The notes under the pieces are model-generated. The model was not told where the DNA came from. It was given only the letters and a program-made list of their open reading frames with translations, and made no database searches. Below, in pieces: positions 8,844 through 17,682 of a stretch of DNA of 64,000 bases. The position numbers were made by a program, and so were the translations under genes. Position 1 is the first letter of the stretch, and every line of letters starts with the position of its first letter. The DNA is from Bin87 sp965222895 (GTDB lineage: Bacteria; Chloroflexota; Dehalococcoidia; Lucifugimonadales; UBA3495), in assembly GCA_965222895.1 (NCBI GenBank), contig CBDCVB010000001.1:1302001-1366000 (forward strand), in the 5' to 3' direction.

Positions 8844-9695
8844 TCACAACCCGCCAAACCAGCGGCCCAGGTTGCGGAGGCCGACGTGGGCAATGGTATC
8901 GGCAGTTTGGGATACCCGAACGCGGCCGGCGCGCTTGGCGGTATTCCAGTCCAGCCGGTTGTACAGGCACAACAGATATGTGCCGGCGTCGCAACGGATG
9001 GTGAGCTGCGCTTCCCGTTGCGCCGAAGGTTCCACTACGGAGAAACCGTCTCCGGTAACTATCACATCGTGGCGCAGGGCGGCTCCGCCGTCAGCGCCGA
9101 TATCCATGCGATAGACAAACGGGGTGGTCAGCGGGGCAGTTGGCCGGAAGCACAGTTGATACCACATCTCGGATGCCGGCAGCAGGGCCACCGCTCCATC
9201 GGCGTCCAGGTCGCCCTGGCCGGCGCCACCGGAGCGCATATCCCAGTCGTGAATTACCAGCTCCTGGATACGCAGGTCCAGGTAGCTGCTGGCCGAAATC
9301 GTTCCGCGCCGGCGGTGCCAGCAGCCGATTGACCAGTCAGTCCACGCCTGTAGCGTTGCATCCAGTTCCTCGTAGTTGTTCCTGAAGTTGTCTAGCAGGG
9401 CGTCGCCAAAGTCGGCGCGCATCTGGGCGTTGTTCACCGCGTTGGACTGCTGCACCTGGTCGGGAGTAGGTCGGGCACTCTCGCCTTCCGGGGCGCCACC
9501 CTCGCCGGCCAAGCCGCGCAGCATACTGTCCCGTTGTCGAACCGCACCGCCGGCCAGATGCGCGGCAACCGTACCCACGTCCCACTCAGAGCAAGCCGAC
9601 GGCCCGTTTAGCGCGTCGGCGGGCCCGTTGGATAATCGCCGGTGAATGTCTCCCGACAAGCGCCGGATTAGTGCAACTTTGGCGGCATCGTCCAT
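8844..9695 (-). CDS. maleylpyruvate isomerase / DinB-like family protein
   Basis: A 283-residue paralogue of the downstream gene. It has the N-terminal bundle (CSEWDVGTVAAHLAGG) and the metal-site motif IQELVIHDWDMR, and it ends in LRNLGRWFGGL. Start ATG 9695 is preceded by GGGAGG at a good distance. The family acts in the cytoplasm on small molecules or thiol conjugates, and the real substrate cannot be read from the sequence. The tandem pair could be a duplication that has diverged in substrate. Confidence 0.75.
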   Translation of the reverse strand: MDDAAKVALIRRLSGDIHRRLSNGPADALNGPSACSEWDVGTVAAHLAGGAVRQRDSMLRGLAGEGGAPEGESARPTPDQVQQSNAVNNAQMRADFGDALLDNFRNNYEELDATLQAWTDWSIGCWHRRRGTISASSYLDLRIQELVIHDWDMRSGGAGQGDLDADGAVALLPASEMWYQLCFRPTAPLTTPFVYRMDIGADGGAALRHDVIVTGDGFSVVEPSAQREAQLTIRCDAGTYLLCLYNRLDWNTAKRAGRVRVSQTADTIAHVGLRNLGRWFGGL

Positions 9696-9792
9696 GTGTT
9701 ACGCCTCCCTGAAATCGATGAGTGATAGCGCGCGTAGTGTACCACGCAACCGGCCCGCGCCAACGGGCCAGGCCTTTCGATTGTCGGCATCT

Positions 9793-9919
9793 TGTCATTG
9801 CGAGGAGCGTAGCGACGTGGCAATCTCGTTGAGGTTGAGTACACGTCGGAGAACCATCATTGCTGCGGCAACGAGATTGCCACGCTGCGCTCGCAATGAC
9901 AGATTAAAGTGGGTACGTG
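9793..9919. repeat. MITE-like palindromic repeat, copy A
   Basis: Begins TGTCATTGCGAGGAGCG and ends with the inverted form CGCTCGCAATGACAGATTA. The inner arms (GTGGCAATCTCGTTG and CAACGAGATTGCCAC) are perfect complements. The outer flank AAAGTGGGTAC is shared with copy B. No coding capacity. It lies between an isomerase-like gene and the CocE gene. Copies B (13193-13360) and C (38455-38547) belong to the same family. Confidence 0.75.
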
Positions 9920-9949
9920 GTGAGCCGCACCGACGGGGTTGACGAAGCC

Positions 9950-9976
9950 TTGAACTACCGCGCCGCAGTGTATAAT
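9950..9976 (+). promoter_or_regulatory. promoter for the CocE gene
   Basis: TTGAAC at 9950 and a perfect TATAAT at 9971 are separated by 15 bases, slightly short. Transcription would start about 20 bases before the ribosome site of the CocE gene. Confidence 0.5.
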
Positions 9977-10001
9977 GCCACCATCTTGGGAGGTGAGCGT
10001 T

Positions 10002-11753
10002 ATGCCAGATATGATGGGCCCACATACTGCAATCCGCACCGAATTCGGTCTGCCGGTGCGAATGCGCGACGGCATTACCCTGTATGCCGATGTTTACCGA
10101 CCCGACACCGCCGACCCGGTGCCGGTTCTGCTGCAGCGCACGCCCTACGACAAATCGCAGGGGCGCTCCGGCAGCCTGGAGGTGATGCGGGCTGCGTCCC
10201 ACGGCTATGCCGTTGTGGTTCAGGATTGCCGCGGGCGCTACACTTCCGAAGGCGAGTTCTATGCCTTCCTCGACGAACCCGACGACGGCTATGATACCGT
10301 GGCGTGGTGCGCCGAGCAGCCCTGGAGCAGCGGCAAGGTCGGTATGTTTGGCCGCTCATACGTGGGCGCTACCCAATGGCTCTGCGCCATCACCAACCCG
10401 CCGGCGCTGACCACCATCGCGCCCGGCATCACGGCGTCGGACTACTACGAGGGCTGGACGTATCAGGGTGGCGCGTTGGCGTGGGGATTTGCCCTGTCGT
10501 GGACGATGCGGCAACTGACCATGGCCAATCTGGGCGCCATCAGCAGCCGCCATGACGTTCCGGACGGTGTCCGGCAGGGGCTGCTGGAAGCCTTCAATCA
10601 GCTGGATTGCACCATGCGACACCAGCCCATCGTTGACCTGCCGCATCTGAAGCCGCCCCTGGCCGACTATTTCTACGACTGGATTCGCCACTCGTCCAGC
10701 GACGAATACTGGCAGCGATGGCGCATTGAAAACCACTACCCGCACATCACCACGCCCGCTCTGCACATCGGCGGCTGGCATGACATATTCCTGCTGGGCA
10801 CACTGCGCAACTTCGTCGGAATGCGGAAACAGGCCGAGGACTCAACGGCGCGAGGAGGCCAACGTCTCATCGTGGGCCCCTGGCATCATGGGCCGTTTGC
10901 CGAGACTTCGGGCGATTACTTCTTCGGCCTCGGCGCGTCGGGGCCGGCCATCGACACCGACGGCGTGCAGCTGCGCTGGTTCGACTACTGGCTGAAGGGG
11001 GAGCAGAACGGCGCCGACGCCGACGCTCCGGTTCGCATCTTTGTGATGGGGGACAACCGCTGGCGGGACGAGCAGGAATGGCCGCTGGCCCGCACCCAGT
11101 TCACCGACTACTACCTCCACAGCGAAGGCAGGGCCAACACCTCGGGCGGAGATGGCGTCCTGTCCACTGCCAGCCCGGGCGACGAATCCGCCGATGTGTT
11201 TCTGTATGACCCCCGGGACCCGGTGCCGACGCGAGGCGGCCCGCTGTGCTGCGGCCCGTCGTTCGTGCCCGGCGGCGCCTACGACCAGCAGGGATTGGAA
11301 ACTCGGAGCGATGTGCTCTGCTACACCACGCCTCCGCTGACCGCCGACGTTGAAGTAACCGGCCCGGTTACGCTCACGCTGTACGCTGCCACGACTGCCG
11401 CCGATACCGATTTCACCGCGAAATTGCTGGATGTGGAACCGTGCGGCGCGGCCCGCAACCTCGTCGATGGCATCATCAGGGCGCGCTACCGGGAAGGCAC
11501 CGATCAGTCGCGCCCGGTTACACCCGGCGCGGTGCATGAGTACACCATCGACCTGGTGGCAACGAGCAACGTGTTCAAGGCGGGGCATCGCATCCGCGTG
11601 GACGTTAGCAGCAGCAACTTCCCGCGTTTCGACCGCAACTTTAACACCGGCGACGACCCCTGGGCCGCCACCGACTGTGTGCCCGCCGTGCAAACTATCC
11701 ACCACACCGGACAGTATCCGTCGCGCCTGCGTCTGCCCGTAATTCCCGCCTGA
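10002..11753 (+). CDS. CocE/NonD family hydrolase (S15 peptidase-like)
   Basis: A 583-residue serine hydrolase of the cocaine esterase / X-Pro dipeptidyl peptidase class, which cleaves esters or amides. The alpha/beta-hydrolase core starts VRMRDGITLYADVYRP. The nucleophile is Ser119 in MFGRSYVGATQW. The probable catalytic His is in GPWHHGPFAE. The C-terminal part (from about residue 430, DVEVTGPVTLTLYA) is the jelly-roll domain typical of the family, ending VQTIHHTGQYPSRLRLPV. GGGAGGTGAG lies upstream of ATG 10002, which is preferred to 9975. No signal peptide is visible, so it is probably cytoplasmic. Substrate unknown. Confidence 0.88.
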   Translation: MPDMMGPHTAIRTEFGLPVRMRDGITLYADVYRPDTADPVPVLLQRTPYDKSQGRSGSLEVMRAASHGYAVVVQDCRGRYTSEGEFYAFLDEPDDGYDTVAWCAEQPWSSGKVGMFGRSYVGATQWLCAITNPPALTTIAPGITASDYYEGWTYQGGALAWGFALSWTMRQLTMANLGAISSRHDVPDGVRQGLLEAFNQLDCTMRHQPIVDLPHLKPPLADYFYDWIRHSSSDEYWQRWRIENHYPHITTPALHIGGWHDIFLLGTLRNFVGMRKQAEDSTARGGQRLIVGPWHHGPFAETSGDYFFGLGASGPAIDTDGVQLRWFDYWLKGEQNGADADAPVRIFVMGDNRWRDEQEWPLARTQFTDYYLHSEGRANTSGGDGVLSTASPGDESADVFLYDPRDPVPTRGGPLCCGPSFVPGGAYDQQGLETRSDVLCYTTPPLTADVEVTGPVTLTLYAATTAADTDFTAKLLDVEPCGAARNLVDGIIRARYREGTDQSRPVTPGAVHEYTIDLVATSNVFKAGHRIRVDVSSSNFPRFDRNFNTGDDPWAATDCVPAVQTIHHTGQYPSRLRLPVIPA

Positions 11754-11776
11754 CCAGGCCGCCGAGTCAGTAAGCG

Positions 11777-11944
11777 ATGGCCCGCTATGGATGCCTGGTG
11801 ATTGGCGTGGTCATCGCACTGGCGATACTATTCGTAGTGGTGTTTTTCTGGTCGGGCTGGCTGAACCGCCCGGTGGGACACAGCATTGCACCGTCGGCAC
11901 AGGTGGCCTTTGCCGTATTGGGGACGGGGCATAGCGGCACTTAG
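11777..11944 (+). CDS. small single-pass membrane protein
   Basis: A 55-residue frame 23 bp after the hydrolase stop, starting ATGGCCCGC. It has one strong hydrophobic segment, residues 6-26 (CLVIGVVIALAILFVVVFFW), with a short basic N-terminus. The C-terminal end runs into sequence resembling a dispersed repeat (GACAAGCTCAGGGTGAGCGG from 11944), so the natural end may be lost. No clear Shine-Dalgarno site. Unknown function; it could be translated with the hydrolase. Confidence 0.4.
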   Translation: MARYGCLVIGVVIALAILFVVVFFWSGWLNRPVGHSIAPSAQVAFAVLGTGHSGT

Positions 11945-12114
11945 ACAAGCTCAGGGTGAGCGGGGCGAAATTATCTGCGCACCGGTCGACGAATCGCCGG
12001 CTGCACCCCAGAAAACGCGGGCCAGCAGGGACATCGCAGGTAAACGAGAGACTGGGTTCCGGCTGGGGCAGCCGAGGGGAGCAAACGCACGCCCAGGTGC
12101 TGGCTACAGGTTGG

Positions 12115-12143
12115 TTGCGGGAATAGCGGTGCGTTGCTACAAT
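12115..12143 (+). promoter_or_regulatory. promoter for tRNA-Trp
   Basis: TTGCGG at 12115 and TACAAT at 12138 with a 17-base spacer. The -10 box has the extended form TGCTACAAT. The tRNA begins 12 bases after it, the expected distance. Confidence 0.55.
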
Positions 12144-12154
12144 TTATGCGTCGC

Positions 12155-12228
12155 ACCGGCGTGGTGTAGTGGTAGCGCATCGGTCTCCAAAACCGAAGGT
12201 GTGGGTTCGATTCCTTCCGCCGGTGCCA
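12155..12228 (+). tRNA. trnW: tRNA-Trp (CCA)
   Basis: Full cloverleaf: acceptor ACCGGCG/CGCCGGT, D arm, anticodon stem CGGT/ACCG with loop CTCCAAA (anticodon CCA), T loop TTCGATT, discriminator G and an encoded CCA end. One mismatch in the T stem. A T-rich run follows (TTTTTTTG), which may help termination. Confidence 0.93.
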
Positions 12229-12266
12229 TTTTTTTGCCCACCCGTTATTCAGACTCGTTCGCCTGG

Positions 12267-12956
12267 CTACCCTCCGGTGGGTTCCGTGGTGGCTTCAGAG
12301 GTTGCAGCAACCGGCGCAGGATCGGGTGCGACCGGTGGCGGAGGTGGGGGCGGCATCCGGCGCTGCTGTTGGGCGCGGTTGGACTCCGCTTCGGCGGCCA
12401 GTTGAGCCATGATTAGATTGGTCAGCTCCCGGCGCATCGGGTTGGCATCCAGATTACAGTCGGCGAACACTGCGAATCCCGGCGTAAACTCCTCCATGAT
12501 CTGGCGCACCCGCGTGCTGCCGTGGCGCGAGGCGATGATCATGCGAATGGACTGGGTGTCGCGCTGGACTTCAGACTCTTCCTCCTGTTCCAGCGCCTGA
12601 TCCAGCTCGTCCTCGTAGTCCATGCGGTCGACCACGCTGAGCGCGGCGGTGGCCTCCCGGCGGAAGGTGTCAACCTCGCGCAGTGTGCGGGCGAGGTGAT
12701 CCACCAGGTTGGCAGCGTCAGCGATGAGGCTGGGCAAATTCTGCTGGGCCTGCGCAGCTGCGGACATCGCAATCTGAGCCCGGTCCAGCGAGTCCTGGCG
12801 GTGCTGTTCCCGCTCTTGCATCCGCTGTAGCAGGCTGACCTGCTCACGCAAGGCCGGCGCCTGCGAGGCCAGGGATTCCAGTTGCTCCATGTAGCTGGCG
12901 GCTTCTTCGGCCTTGCGCAATCGTTGGGCCAGTTCGTTGTTGATTTGGTCTGACAT
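12267..12956 (-). CDS. coiled-coil protein with proline-rich tail
   Basis: A 229-residue protein of unknown function. Residues 1-120 are Ala/Gln/Glu/Leu-rich with heptad-like spacing (QINNELAQRLRKAEEAASYM, then REQVSLLQRMQEREQHRQ), indicating a coiled coil. There is an acidic patch (ALEQEEESE) near 125. The last 35 residues are Pro-rich (RRMPPPPPPPVAPDPAP). Start ATG 12956 has AAGGA upstream. The open frame reaches to 13271 but enters the palindromic repeat, so the short form is chosen. No transmembrane segment. It may be a structural or scaffolding protein. Gene stands alone after tRNA-Trp on the opposite strand. Confidence 0.65.
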   Translation of the reverse strand: MSDQINNELAQRLRKAEEAASYMEQLESLASQAPALREQVSLLQRMQEREQHRQDSLDRAQIAMSAAAQAQQNLPSLIADAANLVDHLARTLREVDTFRREATAALSVVDRMDYEDELDQALEQEEESEVQRDTQSIRMIIASRHGSTRVRQIMEEFTPGFAVFADCNLDANPMRRELTNLIMAQLAAEAESNRAQQQRRMPPPPPPPVAPDPAPVAATSEATTEPTGG

Positions 12957-13192
12957 TTGGCATTCCTTCTCGCCTCGGCGACGGTTGGAGCCATCGCATC
13001 GAGGGCAGGTGGGATAACCTGGAGTGGCGGCTGGTACGCAGCGCGAGTCTGTGTCTTGAGCGCCGCTCCAGGAAGCGCCCCATTTATAGCAAAGACGGGT
13101 CGAATTCCGGTTTGGGCAAAGTTGACGAATTTCAGACAATTTTGAGAGATTGGGCAAGAAACTTACTGTCCAGCATCCGCACGGCGTCACGC

Positions 13193-13360
13193 GTACCCAC
13201 TTCAATCTGTCATTGCGAGCGTCCTTCGACAGGCTCAGGACGAGCGGGAATCTTGATGAGGCTGAACACACGTCGGCGAACCGCCGTTGCTACGGCGACG
13301 GGATTGCCACGCTGCGCTCGCAATGACAGATTAATACGCTCGCAATGACACAGTGGGTAC
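13193..13360. repeat. MITE-like palindromic repeat, copy B
   Basis: Ends are GTACCCACTTCAATCTGTCA on the left and an inverted TGACACAGTGGGTAC on the right. The inner right arm GGATTGCCACGCTGCGCTCG matches copy A. A stretch CCTTCGACAGGCTCAGGACG is inserted in the left arm. The large IS1-type transposon starts only 6 bp beyond this copy. Confidence 0.75.
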
Positions 13361-13373
13361 TCATGAGTCCGTG

Positions 13374-13397
13374 GGTAGTGTCTCAGTTTGAATTTGC
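13374..13397 (+). repeat. left inverted repeat of IS1-type transposon
   Basis: 24 bp starting GGTAGTGTCTCAGTTTGAAT; preceded by target duplication AGTCCGTG (13366-13373). Confidence 0.9.
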
Positions 13398-14300
13398 GGC
13401 TTGGCGAGGGGCGTAAGGTCCGCGCTTGGCGGGCTTGGGCTGGGCCGCGTTCACCAGTTCGACAAGCCAGGCCATATCGCATACGTGCTCCGCCAAACCA
13501 GCCGCCATCGCCGGTGTCGTTTTGTAGCCTCCGGCGCGTTTGTTCAACGTCATGTGGGGTCGGCAGAAGTTGTAATGCACGAAGTACAGGGCCAGCATAT
13601 TGCAGTGATTCTCCAGTTTCTTGCTGAAAGCGTTGGTAAGTCTGGTGAATCGCCTCATGCCCATCCGCATCGTCAGGTTCTGCCGCTCCACGTAAGACGT
13701 GCTGATGTGGTCCCAATCGGGGTTGCCAACCACTTCCTGTTTGACTGCCCCCACGCATTCTATCGGTGAATAACGACGGGCCTCCTCTCTGGGGGCGTCG
13801 CCGTACAGTTTGATCAATTGGGCGTAATCGACATCCCCGCCGAATGCTCCTTCGACGGCCTCCAGGTAAGACCGCAGTCCGTCGGTGGTTACTTGGACCC
13901 GGTTCGCCAACCGAGACCGCAAGTCGTCCATTAGTACGATGGCAGAGTCGGAGTCCCGGCTAGGGCTGACGTGCCACGACACTATCAGTTTGGTGTCCGC
14001 GTCTATCCCGGTCCAAGTCCAAACGTCGCCTGCTTCTTCTGGCGCAGCTGCCGCGTATTCCACGTTCTTGCGCTTGGCGTAGCAGAAACTCCAAATCTCA
14101 TCGCACTGTACCTTGCTAGTGTTGACATCACGCACTGTTCGGTCATGGTAGTCAGCGCACACTTCGCCGGCGGCGACAAGCAGTTTGGTGACGGAGTTGA
14201 TGGACGCACCGGTCACACGGGACACCGACCGCATGGATACTCCTTCTACCAGAAGGTGGAGTATCTGCGCCTGCTTGTCCGTTGACAGTCGATTTACCAT
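13383..14300 (-). CDS. IS1-family transposase
   Basis: A 305-residue single-frame DDE transposase. Residues 1-50 form a helix-turn-helix (LSTDKQAQILHLLVEGVSMR). The catalytic region has VQCDEIWSFCYAKRKN, GDVWTWTGIDADTKL, VQVTTDGLRSY and SYVERQNLTMRMGMRRFT, which is the IS1-type DDE order. Start ATG 14300 gives the normal family N-terminus, while the frame upstream to 14384 adds non-conserved residues. The stop lies inside the left inverted repeat, as is usual for compact IS. All catalytic segments are present, so the enzyme may be active and is the likely mover of the whole 4.3-kb unit. Confidence 0.9.
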   Translation of the reverse strand: MVNRLSTDKQAQILHLLVEGVSMRSVSRVTGASINSVTKLLVAAGEVCADYHDRTVRDVNTSKVQCDEIWSFCYAKRKNVEYAAAAPEEAGDVWTWTGIDADTKLIVSWHVSPSRDSDSAIVLMDDLRSRLANRVQVTTDGLRSYLEAVEGAFGGDVDYAQLIKLYGDAPREEARRYSPIECVGAVKQEVVGNPDWDHISTSYVERQNLTMRMGMRRFTRLTNAFSKKLENHCNMLALYFVHYNFCRPHMTLNKRAGGYKTTPAMAAGLAEHVCDMAWLVELVNAAQPKPAKRGPYAPRQAANSN

Positions 14301-15922
14301 GCCGTGATCATAGGGCAAATCGGCTAATGTGTCAAGCATATATTCACTATGAAAACAAGTTAATGCGGCCACGGGTATCACCATCGCAAATTACCGAACC
14401 GCCAATCTAGTCTGGGAATTGCCTACCAGAGACCGAGGGTCAACCGGAGGCAGCTTGGGCCGCTCTCCTTTGGTCAACATTTCCTGCACACTCAACACCT
14501 GCATCACGGGATAATCCGGCGTTCCATTCGCTCCTGGCCGCAACGTTACCTGCCCTTGCTGGGCCGCGAAAGCCCGCAGGTTATTCGGCGGTGGGTACAG
14601 GCTCACCATCAGGGACATCGGCGCATTAATCCCCCGGTTCTGCATCGCGGTTTGCGCCCCCAGCAACTTGTCCAAGTCCGGGCGCCCGATGCGATTGCGG
14701 TGCATCTTGACTTGTATCGGTATTACCTCGCTGCTCTCCCCGTAGTACCGGGCGTCCACGCCGCCGTCACCTGCTTTCTTGTCATTGGGCACTGCGTTGA
14801 GCAACGCCGCCACTTTGTCTTCGGCCCAGGCCCAGCCGGGGATGCCGTCTTCGGTATCATTCCGACCTTGCAATGCCCGTTTCTCGAATTGCTCCCACTC
14901 GTATTCGCTCCAGTCCAGTCCATAGACGACCGGAGCGGCGAGGCCGCCGCTTTCACCCCGCGACCGGAGCCGCTGCTCCATGACCCGCACCGCGATGCCG
15001 CTGATGTCGATGCCCAGGTATTTCCGCCCTAATTTGGCCGCTGCGTCCGCTGCAGTGCCGCACCCGCAAAACGGATCCATTACTAGGTCAGCAGAGTCGG
15101 ACGATGCCTTGATGATGCGTTCCAACAATGCCAAAGGCTTTTGAGTGGGGTAGTGAATATTCTCGGTATGGATGCGAACAACCGGAGACATCCCGTCTCT
15201 GTATTCAAGCCAGTAATCTTCGGGAATCTTGCCCCGTTCTGTGTACCCGTCAACGGTATCAGCGTTCAGATTCCCGCCTATACCACCGCCGTTCTGGGTG
15301 TTCAGTTGCTTGTACGCAATTCGCACATCGTCCACATTAAACTTTGCGGCTTTGGTCTTAACATAAAACAGTATGGTATCGTGCTTCCTTGGAAACCACC
15401 GCGATACGTTGCTTGGTCCCGTGTAACACCAGACGATTTCGTTGCGAAACTGTGCCTCACCGAAAATCGCATTTAGCAACAGACGCAGGCAGGTATTGGC
15501 ATTTCCAGACGGTCGTTCAACGGATTCGCAATGGACATAGATGCTGCCTGTGGCTTTCAACACCCGGCACATCTCGGTCAACCTGCGGCCCATAAATACC
15601 GAGTAGGCTGCCATTTTAGACTTCTCGCCGGCTAACAGCCGGATGGCGTTGATGGCGTCTAGCAGGCGGCAACGTGGCAAATTACGATAGGCGTTTTCTG
15701 TTTCTACCGTCCACTGCCAGATGTCTCGCAGCTGGGCATCTACCCGTCCCTTGTCACCGAAAATGGCGACGTAATTGTGGTTGGAATTGAACGGAGGGTC
15801 GAGATAAATCAGGTCAACGCATTCATCGGGGAGTGAACGCAGAACGTCAATATTGTCGCCGCAAACCAGCGCATTGCCGGCCAGATACTTGGTGGCAGCA
15901 AGGCTTTCTTCAGGGAAAAGTC

Positions 15923-15934
15923 GGGGGGGGGGGG
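15923..15934. repeat. 12-bp G tract at the IS4-like element's left edge
   Basis: Uninterrupted G run directly beside the IS end. A matching G run (13 bp, 17267-17279, then CTGTCA, then 11 bp at 17286-17296) lies at the right edge. It corresponds to codons for Pro in the split methyltransferase gene. Such runs are also prone to sequencing and assembly error. Confidence 0.7.
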
Positions 15935-17266
15935 CTGACAGGGGTAGGTATAGGGTTTTTACGGCGGGACATGGCGGGTAATCTCCAGGTTGAGCTTGGG
16001 TTGTGGCCAGGGTTCGGGCAGCAGCCAGACGCGGCTCCAGAGACGACCCTTGAGCAGCAAGCGCCTGAGCCAGTCGATGCCGTGGCGTATTACGCTGACG
16101 GTGCGCGCCGGACGGCTACGAGGGTCCCGATGATTGGGAGCCAGTGCCTTGGGGGGCGTGCGCAGGTTGCCTGGTGCAATCCTGCGGTCCTGGGCGTCTT
16201 CCACCCTGGTGCCATAGGCCAGGGCCAGCAGCGTGGCCACCGACAGCACCAGCCAGTGGCGGGAGACGCGGGCCGGGTCGGTGCGGCGGGTCTTGTCCCA
16301 TTTCCATCCCAGGCTCTTAATGGCCTTGAAGCCCAGTTCGATCCAGAAGCGGAGGGCGTACCAACTGGGTCCCACCTTATCGGGGGCAAGGTCGGTGAGG
16401 ATGATCCAGGGTTCCTCCTGCTCAACGTACCAGACCACCAACAGGGTGCAACGGCGTTTTGCCTTGGGGGTGCTGAAGGCGGTGCCGCAGCCGATCCACG
16501 CCGTATCGGGGCGGGAGACGAAGTGCTGGGCGGGCAACCGGCGTCCACCATCGGCGCAGAAAGTGATGTTCTTCCGATAGCGCATACCGGGATGCCAGCC
16601 CTGAGCCAGGATCTGTTTCCACAGCTTGGGACTGGCGATGCCCCGGTCGCAGAGCACGATCACGGTCATTTCCTCAGGTACCGCTGGGGCCAAGGCTTGC
16701 AGCAGTTCCACGGTGGGGTCTATCCAGGAGCCGGGCTGGTCGGCGTGCCGGATGTGCCAGGCCACGGGGATGGCGCAACTGCGGTAGAGAACGCTGATGA
16801 CGATGGCAGTGGTCTGGTCCCCTTTGAGGGTTGGATCCACCGCAAGGGCCAGGCAGCCGGAACGCCACCAGGCCAGCACCCACCGGATCAATGGAGCGAA
16901 GCAGAGAGTTACGTCCAGTTCGGTCTGGCAGGGGCTCGCTCGGTCGCTGCCGTCGTAAAGCCACTCCCGGAGATACTGGCGGAGGTTGTTCCAGGCGCCC
17001 CAGGGCGAGAGGGCGGAGGCCACGGCGTTCTGGCAGGCGCTGCCGGCGAGGATGGCCCCGCAGACCCACAGTACCAGGCCGGTCAATTGTGGCTGGGAGA
17101 GGTGAGGTAAATGCGTTTCAATCGTTTTTTGCATCTGATAGCATTCTCTGGGAAGGCGCATGGGAGACCTCCAGCATCCGGTTTAGACACAACCAAGATG
17201 CCGGATTCCCCTGCGCCTTCCCAAGGCGCATCAAAGACCAATTTCAACCGTTACCTACCCCTGTCA
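15935..17266 (-). mobile_element. IS4-like insertion sequence nested in the transposon
   Basis: About 1.33 kb with perfect 16-bp inverted ends (CTGACAGGGGTAGGTA at 15935-15950 and its complement at 17252-17267), one transposase gene, and homopolymer G tracts on both sides instead of a unique target duplication. A second CTGTCA + G-tract unit on the right (17280-17296) looks like a slippage product or the footprint of a second event. It inserted 11 codons into the passenger methyltransferase gene and inactivated it. Confidence 0.85.
15959..17161 (-). CDS. IS4-like DDE transposase
   Basis: A 400-residue transposase. Catalytic candidates: Asp in LALAVDPTLKGDQ, Asp in VIVLCDRGIASPKLW, and Glu in WIELGFKAIKSLGWKWD, the YREK-like signature of the IS4 group. 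The remaining sequence is Trp- and Leu-rich as in these enzymes. GGAGG lies 6 bases before ATG 17161. The stop is 8 bp inside the left inverted repeat. The frame is complete, so it may be active. The opposite-strand frame of 425 codons over the same region is a GC shadow. Confidence 0.85.
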   Translation of the reverse strand: MRLPRECYQMQKTIETHLPHLSQPQLTGLVLWVCGAILAGSACQNAVASALSPWGAWNNLRQYLREWLYDGSDRASPCQTELDVTLCFAPLIRWVLAWWRSGCLALAVDPTLKGDQTTAIVISVLYRSCAIPVAWHIRHADQPGSWIDPTVELLQALAPAVPEEMTVIVLCDRGIASPKLWKQILAQGWHPGMRYRKNITFCADGGRRLPAQHFVSRPDTAWIGCGTAFSTPKAKRRCTLLVVWYVEQEEPWIILTDLAPDKVGPSWYALRFWIELGFKAIKSLGWKWDKTRRTDPARVSRHWLVLSVATLLALAYGTRVEDAQDRRIAPGNLRTPPKALAPNHRDPRSRPARTVSVIRHGIDWLRRLLLKGRLWSRVWLLPEPWPQPKLNLEITRHVPP

Positions 17267-17314
17267 GGGGGGGGGGGGGCTGTCAGGGGGGGGGGGTAGA
17301 AATGCTGTCGGCCA

Positions 17315-17575
17315 TCATGCTACCTCCGTTTCGGTGTCTTTCCCGCCGCTCCACCGAGCCGCCGCTCCTAGGGCCGCGATCTCCGCCCGTCGCTCTGGCG
17401 GCAACGACTCGGAGCGAGATTTACCACCCTTCTTCCCCGCCTCGCGCCTGGCTTCGCTGTGCGCTGGTTCGGGCTGCAATTCTTCCTCGACCTCTCCAGT
17501 CGCTATCTTGGCGACCATGACGGCACATCCAATCACGTCCGTCGGTCGTTTCTGTCCACGTGGTCCGGTTGGCAT
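17315..17575 (-). CDS. small GGK-motif protein, passenger gene
   Basis: An 86-residue basic protein starting at ATG 17575 with GGAGGGG upstream. The N-terminus is PTGPRGQKRPTDVIGCAVMV and the C-terminus has REAGKKGGKSRSESL followed by RRAEIAALGAAARW, a motif seen in many small proteins carried by plasmids and transposons. Its stop overlaps the methyltransferase start (ATGA), so the two were co-translated. Probably nucleic-acid binding or regulatory, but this is inference from charge and context. Intact. Confidence 0.65.
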   Translation of the reverse strand: MPTGPRGQKRPTDVIGCAVMVAKIATGEVEEELQPEPAHSEARREAGKKGGKSRSESLPPERRAEIAALGAAARWSGGKDTETEVA

Positions 17576-17682
17576 AAAACCCCTCCGTTGCAATTACTGT
17601 AACACGCCCGTAAAAGCGTGTCATACTAGCGTGGTCGGATGATGCCCTAAATTGGCGGGTATATCAACCCACTACTCGACCT

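Larger units (their letters stand above)
14391..17318 (-). pseudogene. DNA methyltransferase-nuclease fusion, split by an IS
   Basis: Passenger gene that starts at ATG 17318 (GGAGG upstream) and runs MMADSISTPPP into a C-tract, where the IS4-like element breaks it. It resumes at 15934 and ends at 14391. Joining across one 12-C tract restores one frame: ...STPPP-RLFPEESLAATKYLAG. The rejoined protein of about 520 residues has methylase motifs IYLDPPFNSNHNYV (motif IV) and VMDPFCGCGTAAD (motif I), a beta-class order, then a PD-(D/E)xK-like domain (GDGGVDAR...VIPIQVKMHRN). It would methylate adenine or cytosine and perhaps cut. As it stands, the 5' piece ends at a TGA at 17285-17283 after 11 codons, and the 3' piece lacks a start. 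It overlaps the upstream small gene by ATGA. Confidence 0.8.

Noticed and set aside
12957..13271. N-terminal extension of the coiled-coil protein
   Set aside because: It is coded by palindromic repeat B and a non-conserved leader.
13193..13360. Possible CRISPR-like array near the palindromic repeats
   Set aside because: The repeats are inverted arms of one palindrome, not evenly spaced direct repeats, and no cas gene is present.
15833..17110. 425-codon frame opposite the IS4-like transposase
   Set aside because: It lies wholly antisense to the transposase gene and shows no domain; GC-rich DNA gives such frames.
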